Source: Thermococcus bergensis
Lineage (GTDB): Archaea > Methanobacteriota_B > Thermococci > Thermococcales > Thermococcaceae
Length of the DNA: 64,000 nt
Assembly (NCBI RefSeq): GCF_020386975.1
Contig: NZ_JABFNK010000005.1
Coordinates: forward strand, 124,001-188,000
Direction: 5' to 3'
Below the pieces are notes generated by a model, which had not been told where the DNA came from, made no database searches, and saw nothing but the letters and a program-made list of their open reading frames with translations. The position numbers and the translations under genes are program-made. Of the stretch, positions 35,583 through 44,317 are shown piece by piece. Within the stretch, counting starts at the first letter, position 1. The number at the start of each line of letters is the position of its first letter.

Positions 35583-36542
35583 ATGTCCGAGATAATAATC
35601 AAAATAGAAAATCTTGACCTCATTTACAAGCGTGGCCAAGAGCGCATCAAAGCGTTAGATTCAATTAACTTGACTATCAGCAAAGGTGAAAAAGTTGGCA
35701 TACTGGGTCCCAACGGGGCGGGGAAGTCATCACTAATAAAAATTTTGGCGGGAATTATTAGGCCTACATCTGGAAATGTAATTTGTTTAGGTTTGAACCC
35801 CTTTAAAGACCGTCGTAAATATCTGGAAAAAATTGGAGTTGTTTTTGGGCATAAAGGTTTTTTAATCCCAGATGTACCTGTTATAATGTCTCTTGAACTC
35901 GCAGCTGCAGTATATGGTGTGCCTAAAGAAGAATTTAACAAAAAACTCAAAGAATTGACTGAAATTTTAGGAATTGAACGAAGTCTTCTAAAGCGCCCTC
36001 CTCGCTTGATGTCCCTTGGTCAAAGAATAAAATTTGAACTAATTTCTTCTCTCCTTCACGAACCCGAACTTCTTATTCTCGATGAAGCCCTAATCGGAAT
36101 TGATGTTGTGTCAAGACATATTATAAAAAACTATTTGACAAAAATAAACAAGGAACTTGAGACCACAATTTTAATTTCATCCCATATTTTATCTGACGTG
36201 GAAGATTTTTGTGATCGAGTCATAATACTGAACAGTGGCAAGTTAGTACTTGACACGAGCATAGAACAGCTGAAAAAGCGGCTTGGACAATTAAAGCAAA
36301 TTGAAATGCACGTAATTTCCGAAGCTTATGCACCTTACGTAGCGGAGATGCTCAAGAAGGTCTCTTCTGATGTTACAGTGGACGGGACATTTGTAAAGTG
36401 CAGATTGCCATCTGAAAAAGTCAATGAAATTTTAACACTCATGTTAATGCCCAACAATCACAAATTGAACATTATAGAGGACATTATCATTAAAGAACCT
36501 TCTTTGGAAGACATCATTAAGAAGGTGTCTAACTATGAATAG
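35583..36542 (+). CDS. ABC transporter ATPase, partner of two ABC-2 permeases
   Basis: A 319-residue ATPase with Walker A GPNGAGKSS, signature 'LMSLGQRIKFEL', Walker B 'LLILDEALIGID' (the Pro after Glu is replaced by Ala), and switch 'LISSHILSD'. The ATG starts five bases after the stop of the SPASM remnant, so this gene once shared its transcript. It overlaps the next permease gene. It belongs to the group that exports polyketides, peptides or drugs with ABC-2 permeases. Confidence 0.88.
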   Translation: MSEIIIKIENLDLIYKRGQERIKALDSINLTISKGEKVGILGPNGAGKSSLIKILAGIIRPTSGNVICLGLNPFKDRRKYLEKIGVVFGHKGFLIPDVPVIMSLELAAAVYGVPKEEFNKKLKELTEILGIERSLLKRPPRLMSLGQRIKFELISSLLHEPELLILDEALIGIDVVSRHIIKNYLTKINKELETTILISSHILSDVEDFCDRVIILNSGKLVLDTSIEQLKKRLGQLKQIEMHVISEAYAPYVAEMLKKVSSDVTVDGTFVKCRLPSEKVNEILTLMLMPNNHKLNIIEDIIIKEPSLEDIIKKVSNYE

Positions 36543-37326
36543 GCTGTCTTGTGTAATCAACGTCCTCTTAAAATCTGCAGTGGAAAGGGTTAGGCTGTAT
36601 AAAACCGACTTAGCTCTCTATTTAGTAGCATGGTGTGGATTTACCGCTCTGTTAATGACCTTCTGGACTTCGGTGTTAGCCAATTTTGAGATTGTGACCT
36701 TTACACGTGGAGAAGTGCTTGCATTTATAGGGATGTACTATATTGCATGGGGCATCGTTTCTTTTTTCTGGGGTGTACGGGATCTTCATGTTTACATTGT
36801 AGATGGCACAATTGACGTTTACCTGACCAAGCCCATAAATCCTGTGTTTTTAGTAATCTTAACAAAAAGCCATGCTGGAGTAGTTTTGGAAATTCTTACT
36901 GGAGTGATTCTACTCCTAATATCAATTCCACTATTGCCCAACCCAATAACTACTAAAAACATTTTTTTAAGCATTATTTTCCTCTCAGGAGGCGTAGCTC
37001 TTTATGCTTTAATCTACGGGGCTTTGAGTATGTTGGCCTTCTTCGTAGGTAGGATGGAGCACACTATTGAGCTAATTGACTACGCCTATGAATACACGTA
37101 TTATCCGCTAAATTTTCTACCTAAGGGTCTGAGAAGCATTCTTACTTGGGCATTACCCTTGGCATTCTTAGTCACACTCCCTACTCTCAGTTTACTTGGG
37201 AAACTATCGACTAAGAAGCTCATAATATCAATCATCGGGGAGGGTATTCTACTCATCGTGTGGTTTGGGATTTTTGTGGCTGTTTTCAAAAAGGGCTTAG
37301 AGAAATACACATCTGCAGGAGGATGA
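36535..37326 (+). CDS. ABC-2 family permease, first of two
   Basis: A 263-residue protein with six membrane helices. 'GTIDVYLTKPINPVFLV' is the typical cytoplasmic loop of the ABC-2/DUF990 type permeases. The start overlaps the end of the ATPase gene by eight bases; the next permease begins four bases after its stop. The two permeases would form a heterodimer. Substrate unknown. Confidence 0.8.
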   Translation: MNRLSCVINVLLKSAVERVRLYKTDLALYLVAWCGFTALLMTFWTSVLANFEIVTFTRGEVLAFIGMYYIAWGIVSFFWGVRDLHVYIVDGTIDVYLTKPINPVFLVILTKSHAGVVLEILTGVILLLISIPLLPNPITTKNIFLSIIFLSGGVALYALIYGALSMLAFFVGRMEHTIELIDYAYEYTYYPLNFLPKGLRSILTWALPLAFLVTLPTLSLLGKLSTKKLIISIIGEGILLIVWFGIFVAVFKKGLEKYTSAGG

Positions 37327-37330
37327 GTGT

Positions 37331-38119
37331 ATGAAGCTCGCAGTGGTGAAAACTCTTGTACAGGTTCATTTTGAGAAGCTCAAGACGTATAGGCGGGATT
37401 TTTTAATAGGGTTTGTTTCTGCTCCCATACAATTTCTCTTTCTTGTAGCTTTTTGGAGCTATGTCTATAGAACCTTCTCTCAAAAAACAGATATACCTAC
37501 ACTTAACGTAACGATTGCTTATTATGCTCTTCTCCTTATCTATGATAATGCAATCTCAGCATTAAATATCTCTGGAAAGCTCTCTAGAGATATATTTACG
37601 GGCAGAATTGATGTACTTCTCTCTAAGCCAATTTCTCCCCTGCTTAATTATGCCATTGAAGGTTATGTAAGATACCTTGTTTTTATACCGGTCTACCTCA
37701 TTGTTTACTTTCCTATTGCGATAAAACTTGGTTTAAAATTTGACACTGAACATATTCTGGTAGCTTTCTTAGTTTTGTTGGCCTCCTCTACTATCAAGTT
37801 TTTAATAAGCTCTCTACTCGGCTTAGCTTCTGTATGGACTGGTAAAATAGTAGGTATAACAAGAATATATCAATTTGTTGAGTTAATACTCTCTGGAGGA
37901 TTTGTTCCCTTATACCTTTATCCTGAGCCACTAAAAAGTATTGCAACATTCCTTCCTTTTTATTACCTCGCATACGTGCCAGTAGTGATTTGGATAGCTC
38001 CTGAGCTTGTTGCTCCTTCAACTTTTGTACTGTTGACTGTGTGGATTGTAGTATTGCTCTTCTTGGTGCATGTTATAACTCATCGTGCTTTATCCTCATA
38101 TCAGTCTTCGTATGGATGA
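37331..38119 (+). CDS. ABC-2 family permease, second of two
   Basis: A 262-residue permease of the same type as the previous one, with 'GRIDVLLSKPISPLLNY' in the equivalent loop and six membrane helices. GGAGGATGAG directly precedes ATG 37331. Both are encoded in an AT-rich operon with the ATPase at 35583. The operon ends here; no T-run terminator is striking. Confidence 0.8.
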   Translation: MKLAVVKTLVQVHFEKLKTYRRDFLIGFVSAPIQFLFLVAFWSYVYRTFSQKTDIPTLNVTIAYYALLLIYDNAISALNISGKLSRDIFTGRIDVLLSKPISPLLNYAIEGYVRYLVFIPVYLIVYFPIAIKLGLKFDTEHILVAFLVLLASSTIKFLISSLLGLASVWTGKIVGITRIYQFVELILSGGFVPLYLYPEPLKSIATFLPFYYLAYVPVVIWIAPELVAPSTFVLLTVWIVVLLFLVHVITHRALSSYQSSYG

Positions 38120-38475
38120 TTTTTGGTATTTCGCATTGGCTCATCCACCTATTGTGACTGAAAGGTTTTAGAGTTTTCTTCCTGAGGGCTTATCATGGCA
38201 AGTGCCCCCAAACTCCTATATATCATGAGATTCTAATTCTTTTGGTGTTGTTTGGGTGAGAATAGCTGAATGGATGTGTAAGCGCCAATGCTTACTAAAG
38301 AAACCAACACTCCCAACCTGACTACGTTATTAAGGAAGAATAACCTGTCAATCACATTAAAAATTAACCCCGGGAGGATTAATGTTAAGATGGTTGAAAT
38401 TAAGGCTGAGTAGTAAGAGTTAAACTCTTTCTTAAACCCCCAGAAGACGATTAACAAAAAACTAAAGGATATGAA

Positions 38476-39407
38476 ACCCTAGTTCCCATTAGATCGTTAG
38501 AGTTATAAGCACTTAAGTCTTTTGGTTGATTGGTGGTTGTTATGAACTTTCAGCAGGAAATCCTGATCATAAAATCCGAAATCTATCCGATAATCAGCAA
38601 ACACTACCCGAAAAACACTCGCAGGGAAGTAATCAGCCTCTACGACCTGATAACCTTCGCAATACTAGCCCACCTGCACTTCGGAGGAGTTTACAAGCAC
38701 GCTTACAGAGTCCTAATCGAAGAAATGAAGCTGTTCCCAAAAATCAGGTACAACAAACTAACAGAACGCTTGAACAGGCACGAAAAACTCCTGCTCCTAG
38801 CGCAGGAAGAATTATTCAAAAAACACGCCAGAGAATACGTTAGAATACTGGACTCAAAGCCCATTCAGACCAAGGAGTTGGCCAGAAAAAACAGGAAGGA
38901 GAAGAAGGGTTCTTCAGAAATCATCTCTGAAAAGCCCGCAGTTGGGTTTGTTCCCTCTAAAAAAAGTTTTACTATGGGTACAAGCTGACCTGTTACTCTG
39001 ATGGGAACCTGTTGGCTTTGCTGTCCGTTGATCCGGCAAACAAGCATGATGTGAGTGTTGTCAGGGAAAAGTTCTGGGTGATTGTTGAGGAGTTTTCTGG
39101 CTGTTTTCTGTTTTTGGATAAGGGTTACGTTAGTAGAGAACTTCAGGAGGAATTCCTGAAGTTTGGCGTTGTTTACACGCCGGTGAAGCGGGAGAATCAG
39201 GTTAGTAATCTGGAGGAGAAGAAGTTTTACAAGTACTTGTCTGACTTTCGCAGGAGGATTGAGACTTTGTTTTCGAAGTTTTCTGAGTTTCTTCTGAAGC
39301 CGAGCAGGAGTGTTAGTTTGAGGGGGTTGGTTGTCAGGATTTTAGGGGCGATTCTGGCCGTGAATCTGGACAGATTATACAACTTCACAGATGGTGGGAA
39401 CTAGGGT
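38476..39407 (+). mobile_element. IS982-family element, copy 2 (932 bp)
   Basis: Ends ACCCTAGTTCCCA in inverted orientation; exact 8-bp target duplication GATATGAA (38468-38475 and 39408-39415). It has the same length as copy 1 at 7682. The translated halves differ from copy 1 at roughly a dozen positions, so this copy has a separate history. Confidence 0.92.
38542..39404 (+). CDS. IS982 transposase, copy 2 (needs frameshift)
   Basis: ATG 38542 follows GGTGG. The frame breaks at the A7 run 38959-38965, and one extra base gives 287 residues ending at 39404. Compared with copy 1 the amino-acid differences (for example Lys/Arg and Val/Ile changes) are spread over both halves and do not damage either frame. 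Confidence 0.78.
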
Positions 39408-39426
39408 GATATGAAGTAATCAACCA

Positions 39427-39942
39427 TCATAATATCGCCGTCCAATAAGTCCATGTTATCTTAATGTCAATCCGAGTATTAACTCTCCCAGCATAAGTTA
39501 TTGTGACATGCCCCGAACGGTCATCCGGATTTAAAGAAAAGTAGTCCCAGTCAAAATAAGATTTGTCAAATGCATCATATGCTTGAATTTTTATGGAATG
39601 AAATGTCATAGGAAGTGGTAGAGGTACATCAGAAATTTCGACGGGAATAGTTTTGGGACCATCCCACTCAAGATATAATGGGCATGCATACTCTGAGCAG
39701 TGTATAAGATCAAGCTTGGCATAAGCATAGAATTTGCCATCCTCAGCCGTTCCAGAGGCTGTGTAAATGTGTCCGGCATCACCTACTTGAAGGTGCAAGG
39801 TTATGGTGATGTCTTTGAAATATACTACCTGTTCTGGGCTTATTTCCTTTTGGTTAGTAGGTTCTGCTACTGTCATTTGGGCAGTCCCCACCAAACCTAA
39901 CACTAACAACCCCAACAGTAAACCTAAGAGTTTTCTCCTCAT
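39427..39942 (-). CDS. Hypothetical secreted protein
   Basis: A 171-residue protein with a signal peptide (basic start, hydrophobic run to about residue 26, 'VAEP' near a possible cleavage site). The mature part is rich in Tyr, Asp and beta-strand-forming residues, with two Cys in 'HCSEYACPL' that may form a disulfide. No family is recognised. It is the first gene of a two-gene operon; the second was split by IS982 copy 2. IS type A copy 3 lies just upstream of its promoter. Confidence 0.6.
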   Translation of the reverse strand: MRRKLLGLLLGLLVLGLVGTAQMTVAEPTNQKEISPEQVVYFKDITITLHLQVGDAGHIYTASGTAEDGKFYAYAKLDLIHCSEYACPLYLEWDGPKTIPVEISDVPLPLPMTFHSIKIQAYDAFDKSYFDWDYFSLNPDDRSGHVTITYAGRVNTRIDIKITWTYWTAIL

Positions 39943-39991
39943 TGAGGAGTCTCCTTACGAAGTTCTTGTGTTATAGTATAATGTTTTCAAA

Positions 39992-40006
39992 TATTATAAA
40001 TTTTTC
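39992..40006 (-). promoter_or_regulatory. Promoter of the secreted-protein gene
   Basis: On the minus strand GCGAAAAATTTATAATA forms a BRE/TATA about 50 bases before the start at 39942. The IS type A copy 3 begins within ten bases of its BRE; the duplicated target bases end in it. Confidence 0.45.
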
Positions 40007-40015
40007 GCTCCAAGG

Positions 40016-40884
40016 GGGCGTGTTTATAGTAACCTTTATTAGGGTTTTTGCTGAATTCTTTCGGGTGGTTGTCGTGATCCCCAGATGGGATCACAGACTC
40101 AAAGACCCTGAAAGCGTGGCATTCGCAATTCTTGACGTTTTAGCAGACTTCGAATCAGAAGGAAAGCTGAAGAACCTGCCAAAATCCAAAAAATTTCCAG
40201 TAAAAACAATACTGGCAATACTCCTCTTTAAACAATACTACAACCTACCTCTCAGAGACGCCCAGCACTACGGCAGAAAATTCTTCGGAGCAAACATTCA
40301 CTACTCAACCCTCCACAACTGGGAGAAAAAGCTGAACCTCGAAGAACTGACAAACCACCTCCTGAAAAAACTCCAGAAATTACCCTACGCCAGCACTCAA
40401 GCAGACTCAACCATTATTACAAATAAAAAAAGGGCAGGATAGAAGTTCAGGCAATAACGAGAATCCTGCCGGGTTTACTGTATCCGGTTGCTGTGAAGAT
40501 CACAACTTCTGAGAACGAGCTGATTGAACTCCTGCCGGGGGGTTCTGGGAATTTTTATGCTGATGGGGCTTATGATTCAAAGAAAGTTCTGAACACTGTG
40601 GTGGAAAAGGGTTATCGGCCGATTGTTAAGAAAACTAAGAACGCTCCAGGTGGTTTTGGTAGTAAGAAGAGAGACAGAGTGTTTTCTGAAGAAGAGTACA
40701 GGCATAGGAATCCTCATGAGGGGTTCTGGGGTGCGTTTACAACGTGGTTTGGCAGTAGGATCCCCTGTTTTCTGAAAAAGACTACTGTAACCCGAATCCT
40801 GCTTGGGGTAATGTGTTATGGTCTGAAAATCCTCCTCAGAGTCAAATACTGTTTAAATAACAGGGGGTGAAACTAAACACGCCC
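40016..40884 (+). mobile_element. 869-bp insertion sequence, type A copy 3
   Basis: Same inverted ends as copies 1 and 2 but opposite orientation. The target duplication is 9 of 10 bases identical (CGCTCCAAGG at 40006-40015, CGCTCCAAGT at 40885-40894). It lies in an intergenic region. Confidence 0.92.
40074..40870 (+). CDS. Transposase of IS type A, copy 3 (needs frameshift)
   Basis: GTG 40074 or an upstream in-frame GTG (40020) starts the protein; the A7 run is 40425-40431. GTGATCCC and GGGATCAC form an 8-bp inverted repeat (40074-40094) covering the putative start, which could mask it in an mRNA read through from outside. The joined product has 265 residues from GTG 40074. Confidence 0.75.
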
Positions 40885-41070
40885 CGCTCCAAGTTTTAAA
40901 TACTGTCATGATAAGCAGTTAAGGTTAAGTTTTTGGCAGTAGAAAAAGAAAGGAAAGAGAAGAACTAAAACCATATACTAGGTGGTTTCAGCATTAACTA
41001 GCTGCAGTGTTCTCGTACGTGAAAATATTAAAAGATCTTTTTTTACTAATAACATTGGGGAGAAGTGTTA

Positions 41071-41958
41071 ATGGCTAATTACGCAATAAAGGCTCACCGC
41101 TTAACTAAACGCTATGACTCAACATTAGCACTCGACTCTTTAAGCTTTAGCGTAGGGCAAAATAGGATAATTGGACTAATAGGACCAAATGGGGCTGGAA
41201 AGACGACTTTAATAAAAATTTTAACTACTCAGCTCAAGCCTACATCAGGGAAAGCCTACGTTCTGGGCCATGAAGTGGGAAAGGGGAGCACTGAAATAAG
41301 GAAGAGAATTTCCCTTCTACCTCAGGAGGTCAAAGCCCACTTCTACACCCTCACGCCTTTTGAGTATATCTACCACTACCTTAGAATGCGCGGGCTGAAG
41401 AGGCAAGAGGCAAAAGAAAAAGCCCGTGAAGCTATAAGAGAATTCAACATAAGCTATGCCGACAAGCCAATGGTAGAGCTCTCGGGCGGGATGGTTAGAA
41501 AAGCGCTGGTTGCTATGGTCCTTTCCTTCGACGCTGAGCTGTACTTCTTGGACGAGCCTACAGTCGGCTTAGACCCCTCGGCGAGGTTCGAACTCTGGCA
41601 GATTTTAAGAGAGAAAACCAAAAGTTCAACGATTTTTCTGACCAGTCATTATATAGATGAGGTCTCAAAGGTCTGCGACGAGGTAATTCTGCTTGACAAG
41701 CGGATACTGCTCCAGGGGGAGCCCGAGGATATCGTAAAGCACTACTTGCCGCGCTTTAGGAAGAAAGTTGTGCTGTTTGAGTACGCGGACGTAGGAGAAT
41801 ATGCTGTCAAAAAAGCAGGGAAATACACTTTTGTTTATCCGGAAAGCGAAAGCGAGCTTGAAGAACTCACAGAATCGCTCATCTCCAGAGGAGTGCCCTT
41901 CAAAATTGAAGAACTTACAATTGAAGACCTGTTCCTGCTGGGGTGGTCTGATGATTAG
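41071..41958 (+). CDS. ABC transporter ATPase
   Basis: A 295-residue ATPase with Walker A GPNGAGKTT, Q-loop 'LLPQEV', signature 'LSGGMVRKAL', Walker B 'LYFLDEPTVGLD' and switch 'LTSHYIDE'. It is of the CcmA/Nod-type group working with ABC-2 permeases. ATG 41071 is preferred over GTG 41065 because GGGGAG lies about ten bases upstream. Its end overlaps the frameshifted permease gene by eight bases. Confidence 0.88.
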   Translation: MANYAIKAHRLTKRYDSTLALDSLSFSVGQNRIIGLIGPNGAGKTTLIKILTTQLKPTSGKAYVLGHEVGKGSTEIRKRISLLPQEVKAHFYTLTPFEYIYHYLRMRGLKRQEAKEKAREAIREFNISYADKPMVELSGGMVRKALVAMVLSFDAELYFLDEPTVGLDPSARFELWQILREKTKSSTIFLTSHYIDEVSKVCDEVILLDKRILLQGEPEDIVKHYLPRFRKKVVLFEYADVGEYAVKKAGKYTFVYPESESELEELTESLISRGVPFKIEELTIEDLFLLGWSDD

Positions 41959-42642
41959 CGTAATCGAGTACTACGCCAAGGCCCTCACGAAGAGCAGGGC
42001 TTCCCTTATAAGCTTCGCCGTTAGACCGCTCTCCTTCATATTTCTCCTGACCGTCGTGAGCGGTGGAAAGCTTTTCCCGACGGCACTCATTGGTGGAATG
42101 ATCAGCTTTGTTGCCGGCGTCGGGATAGCCGACCTAGCCATAGAGATAGCGGGAATGAAAACGCGCTCAAAGTTTTATGATATACTCTCAACCCTTCCGG
42201 TGCATCCGCTGAAGCTCGGCCTTGGAATTTCAGTAGGGATGAGCATTCCCGCGTTGCCTTACTTGGTCATTCTCATCGTTACTTTAACCTACGTGAGGGG
42301 ACTTTCTCTCCTGAGAATAGCCCAAATAATTCTTCTCTTAGCGTTTTTATGGCTTTGGAGTGTTTTCGTTGGACTCTACATAAGTGTGAAACTCAAGGAG
42401 CCGATAGTTATAATGAGAGTTTCGAACATCACTCTAACAGCTTTAACGGTCTTCGTCCTAGTTTACTATCCCATGAAGTTCCTCCAAACTTTCCCCACAA
42501 AATTATTCTCTTTTTACCGACGACAAGCTGTGCATACCTAATTCACTCACTTTATGAGCCATTAAGTGAGTGGAAAATCGCTTTAACGAGCTTAGCATTT
42601 TGGCCTTTAGGGATCGAGTTTTCAAAGAAGAATGGATGCTAG
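41951..42642 (+). pseudogene. ABC-2 permease with a single-base frameshift
   Basis: The frame from ATG 41951 encodes membrane helices typical of ABC-2 permeases ('YDILSTLPVHPLKLGLGI' is the loop) up to about 42490, then runs out of frame to a stop at 42541. Moving one base back there restores 'IILFLPTTSCAYLI' and 'LTSLAFWPLGIEF' up to TAG 42640-42642. Loss of one base in the C4 or A4 run near 42493-42500, or a read error, explains this. A short restored protein of about 230 residues would be normal. Its 3' end overlaps merA by four bases. Confidence 0.6.
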
Positions 42643-44042
42643 AGGGCACAACACGGCATTTTTGATATGTCTCCTTTGAAGGAAAGTGCGGCAAGCTTTA
42701 TTACCTCGCTCATCGTTGGGAAGACGTGAAGCGTGTCTATAACCTCATCCACGGTCATTCTGTTTCTAATTACCATAGCCGCCTCGTGGATCATCTCAGC
42801 AGCGTTGTAAGCTAAGATGTGAACTCCAAGGATCTCCTTCGTTTTTGCATCAACGACCATTTTTATCAGGCCCTTTTCTTCACCCAGGATCAATGCCTTT
42901 GGGACGTTCGAGATCTCTACCGTTCTGCATGAGCATCTTGTAATCCTTTGAGCTTCTCCATCAGTCAATCCAACGCTTGCAAGCTGTGGATCAGTGAATA
43001 CAACCTCTGGAACAACTCTATAGTCAATTTTAATATTCTTGCCCTCTAACGCGTTTGTTGCTGCAGTAAACCCCTCCTTAGCGGCAACCGTTTCCAACAT
43101 AGGTTCGCCTACCACATCTCCAGCTGCGTAAATGTTTTTGCCTGCTTTCAGCGTTTCATCCACAATCACAAAGCCCTTTTCGTTGGTTTTCACATTAGTG
43201 TTCTCAAGGCCCAAACCGTGAGTATTTGGACTCCTCCCAGTCGCGAAGAAAACGTACTGTCCTTCAAACACCTTCTCTTTTCCCTTCACTTCAGCATGGA
43301 CTCTAACTCCCTCTCCAGCTCTTTCAAGGCGTCTTATCTTCACGGAAGTGTTTATATTGACCCCCTCCTCCCCTAGAATGTCCTCAAGCTCTATTGCCAG
43401 TTCAGGCTCAGCTGTGGGCATTATCCTAACGCTTCTCTGCAGAAGAGTTACCTCTCTCCCGGCCCTCGCAAAGATCTGGGCGAATTCTAAGGCTTGGGCT
43501 CTCCCACCGATGATTACAACTGAGTCAGGAGCCTTTTCAATTTCAAGTGCCTCAATATGGGTCAGAATTCTGTCCTTAACGTCTTCAACACCGTCTATAG
43601 TTAAAATTCTTGGCTTTGCACCCGTTGCTATGAGAGCTTTCTTAAATTTAATCTCCCTACCATCTACTACAATTCTATGATTCGACTTAAACCTTCCTGA
43701 ACCGTTGATATAGTCAACGTGCTCTAGACTCTCCAGAACTTTCTCATACTTCTCTCTCCTTAGCTTTTTTACGAGTTCATCCTTTCCGTCCAGCAGTTTT
43801 CTAAAGTCAAACTCCTTAAGGGTGAAGCCTAAGCCGGAGTAATGATTCACTAACGCCCTTTTCTTAAGTTCTAGGGCGGTTAGGAGATACTTAGTAGGAA
43901 CACAGCCAACGTTTACACACGTCCCTCCAATCGGGCCTCGGTTGACCATGAGAGTCTTTACATCAAGCTCATCCGCTTTTAAAGCCGCAGCAAAGCCCGC
44001 CGCTCCGCCTCCAATAATAACAAAATCGTATTCGTTCATCAT
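42639..44042 (-). CDS. merA: Mercuric reductase (MerA core, without N-terminal HMA domain)
   Basis: A 467-residue FAD-dependent pyridine nucleotide-disulfide oxidoreductase. The FAD motif is 'IIGGGAAGFAAA', the active-site disulfide is 'GGTCVNVGCVPTK' near residue 42, the NAD(P)H site is 'VVIIGGRAQALEFA', and the last residues 'MPCCAL' contain the Cys pair that separates MerA from dihydrolipoamide dehydrogenase. It would reduce Hg(II) to volatile Hg(0). The HMA domain often fused to MerA is absent but a separate HMA protein is encoded two genes upstream. GGAGGTACAAC precedes ATG 44042. Confidence 0.9.
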   Translation of the reverse strand: MMNEYDFVIIGGGAAGFAAALKADELDVKTLMVNRGPIGGTCVNVGCVPTKYLLTALELKKRALVNHYSGLGFTLKEFDFRKLLDGKDELVKKLRREKYEKVLESLEHVDYINGSGRFKSNHRIVVDGREIKFKKALIATGAKPRILTIDGVEDVKDRILTHIEALEIEKAPDSVVIIGGRAQALEFAQIFARAGREVTLLQRSVRIMPTAEPELAIELEDILGEEGVNINTSVKIRRLERAGEGVRVHAEVKGKEKVFEGQYVFFATGRSPNTHGLGLENTNVKTNEKGFVIVDETLKAGKNIYAAGDVVGEPMLETVAAKEGFTAATNALEGKNIKIDYRVVPEVVFTDPQLASVGLTDGEAQRITRCSCRTVEISNVPKALILGEEKGLIKMVVDAKTKEILGVHILAYNAAEMIHEAAMVIRNRMTVDEVIDTLHVFPTMSEVIKLAALSFKGDISKMPCCAL

Positions 44043-44104
44043 GTTGTACCTCCACTAACAAAAAATCTGATTCTAGTGCACCAAAAGACTAAGGGAGAAA
44101 AAGA

Positions 44105-44317
44105 TCAGTGGCAGCATCCATGTCTTCCGTGGCCATGTTCGTGGGAATGCTTTCCATGTTCGTGTTCCATCTCTTCCCCTTTAATGTATTCTTCCGGGTT
44201 AGCTTCAAATTCAGCCTTGCATTCAGGGGAGCAGAAGTAGTAAACTTTGCCATTATATACTGCTTTAAGTTCAGTTCCTTCACTAACTTCCATTCTACAT
44301 ACCGGATCAATGGGCAT
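44105..44317 (-). CDS. YHS/TRASH-type metal-binding protein with His-rich tail (MerH-like)
   Basis: A 70-residue protein. 'DPVCRMEV' followed by 'YYFCSPECKAEFEANPEEY' is a YHS/TRASH zinc- or heavy-metal-binding domain; the last 25 residues hold eleven His and two Cys. In archaeal mer operons a TRASH protein called MerH hands Hg(II) to the regulator or to MerA; the position here suggests the same. It begins one base after the stop of the HMA gene and 62 bases before merA. Confidence 0.8.
   Translation of the reverse strand: MPIDPVCRMEVSEGTELKAVYNGKVYYFCSPECKAEFEANPEEYIKGEEMEHEHGKHSHEHGHGRHGCCH

Larger units (their letters stand above)
38233..39430 (-). pseudogene. Small two-helix membrane protein gene split by IS982 copy 2
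   Basis: The 3' part (38233-38475) encodes two membrane helices and ends 'LFSPKQHQKN'. The 5' part (39408-39430) lies on the far side of the IS and starts Met-Met-Val-Asp-Tyr. Removing the element and one copy of the 8-base duplication gives an uninterrupted 85-residue protein. Its start overlaps the stop of the secreted protein gene at 39427 (ATGA), so the two were coupled. The function of the intact protein is unknown. Confidence 0.75.
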
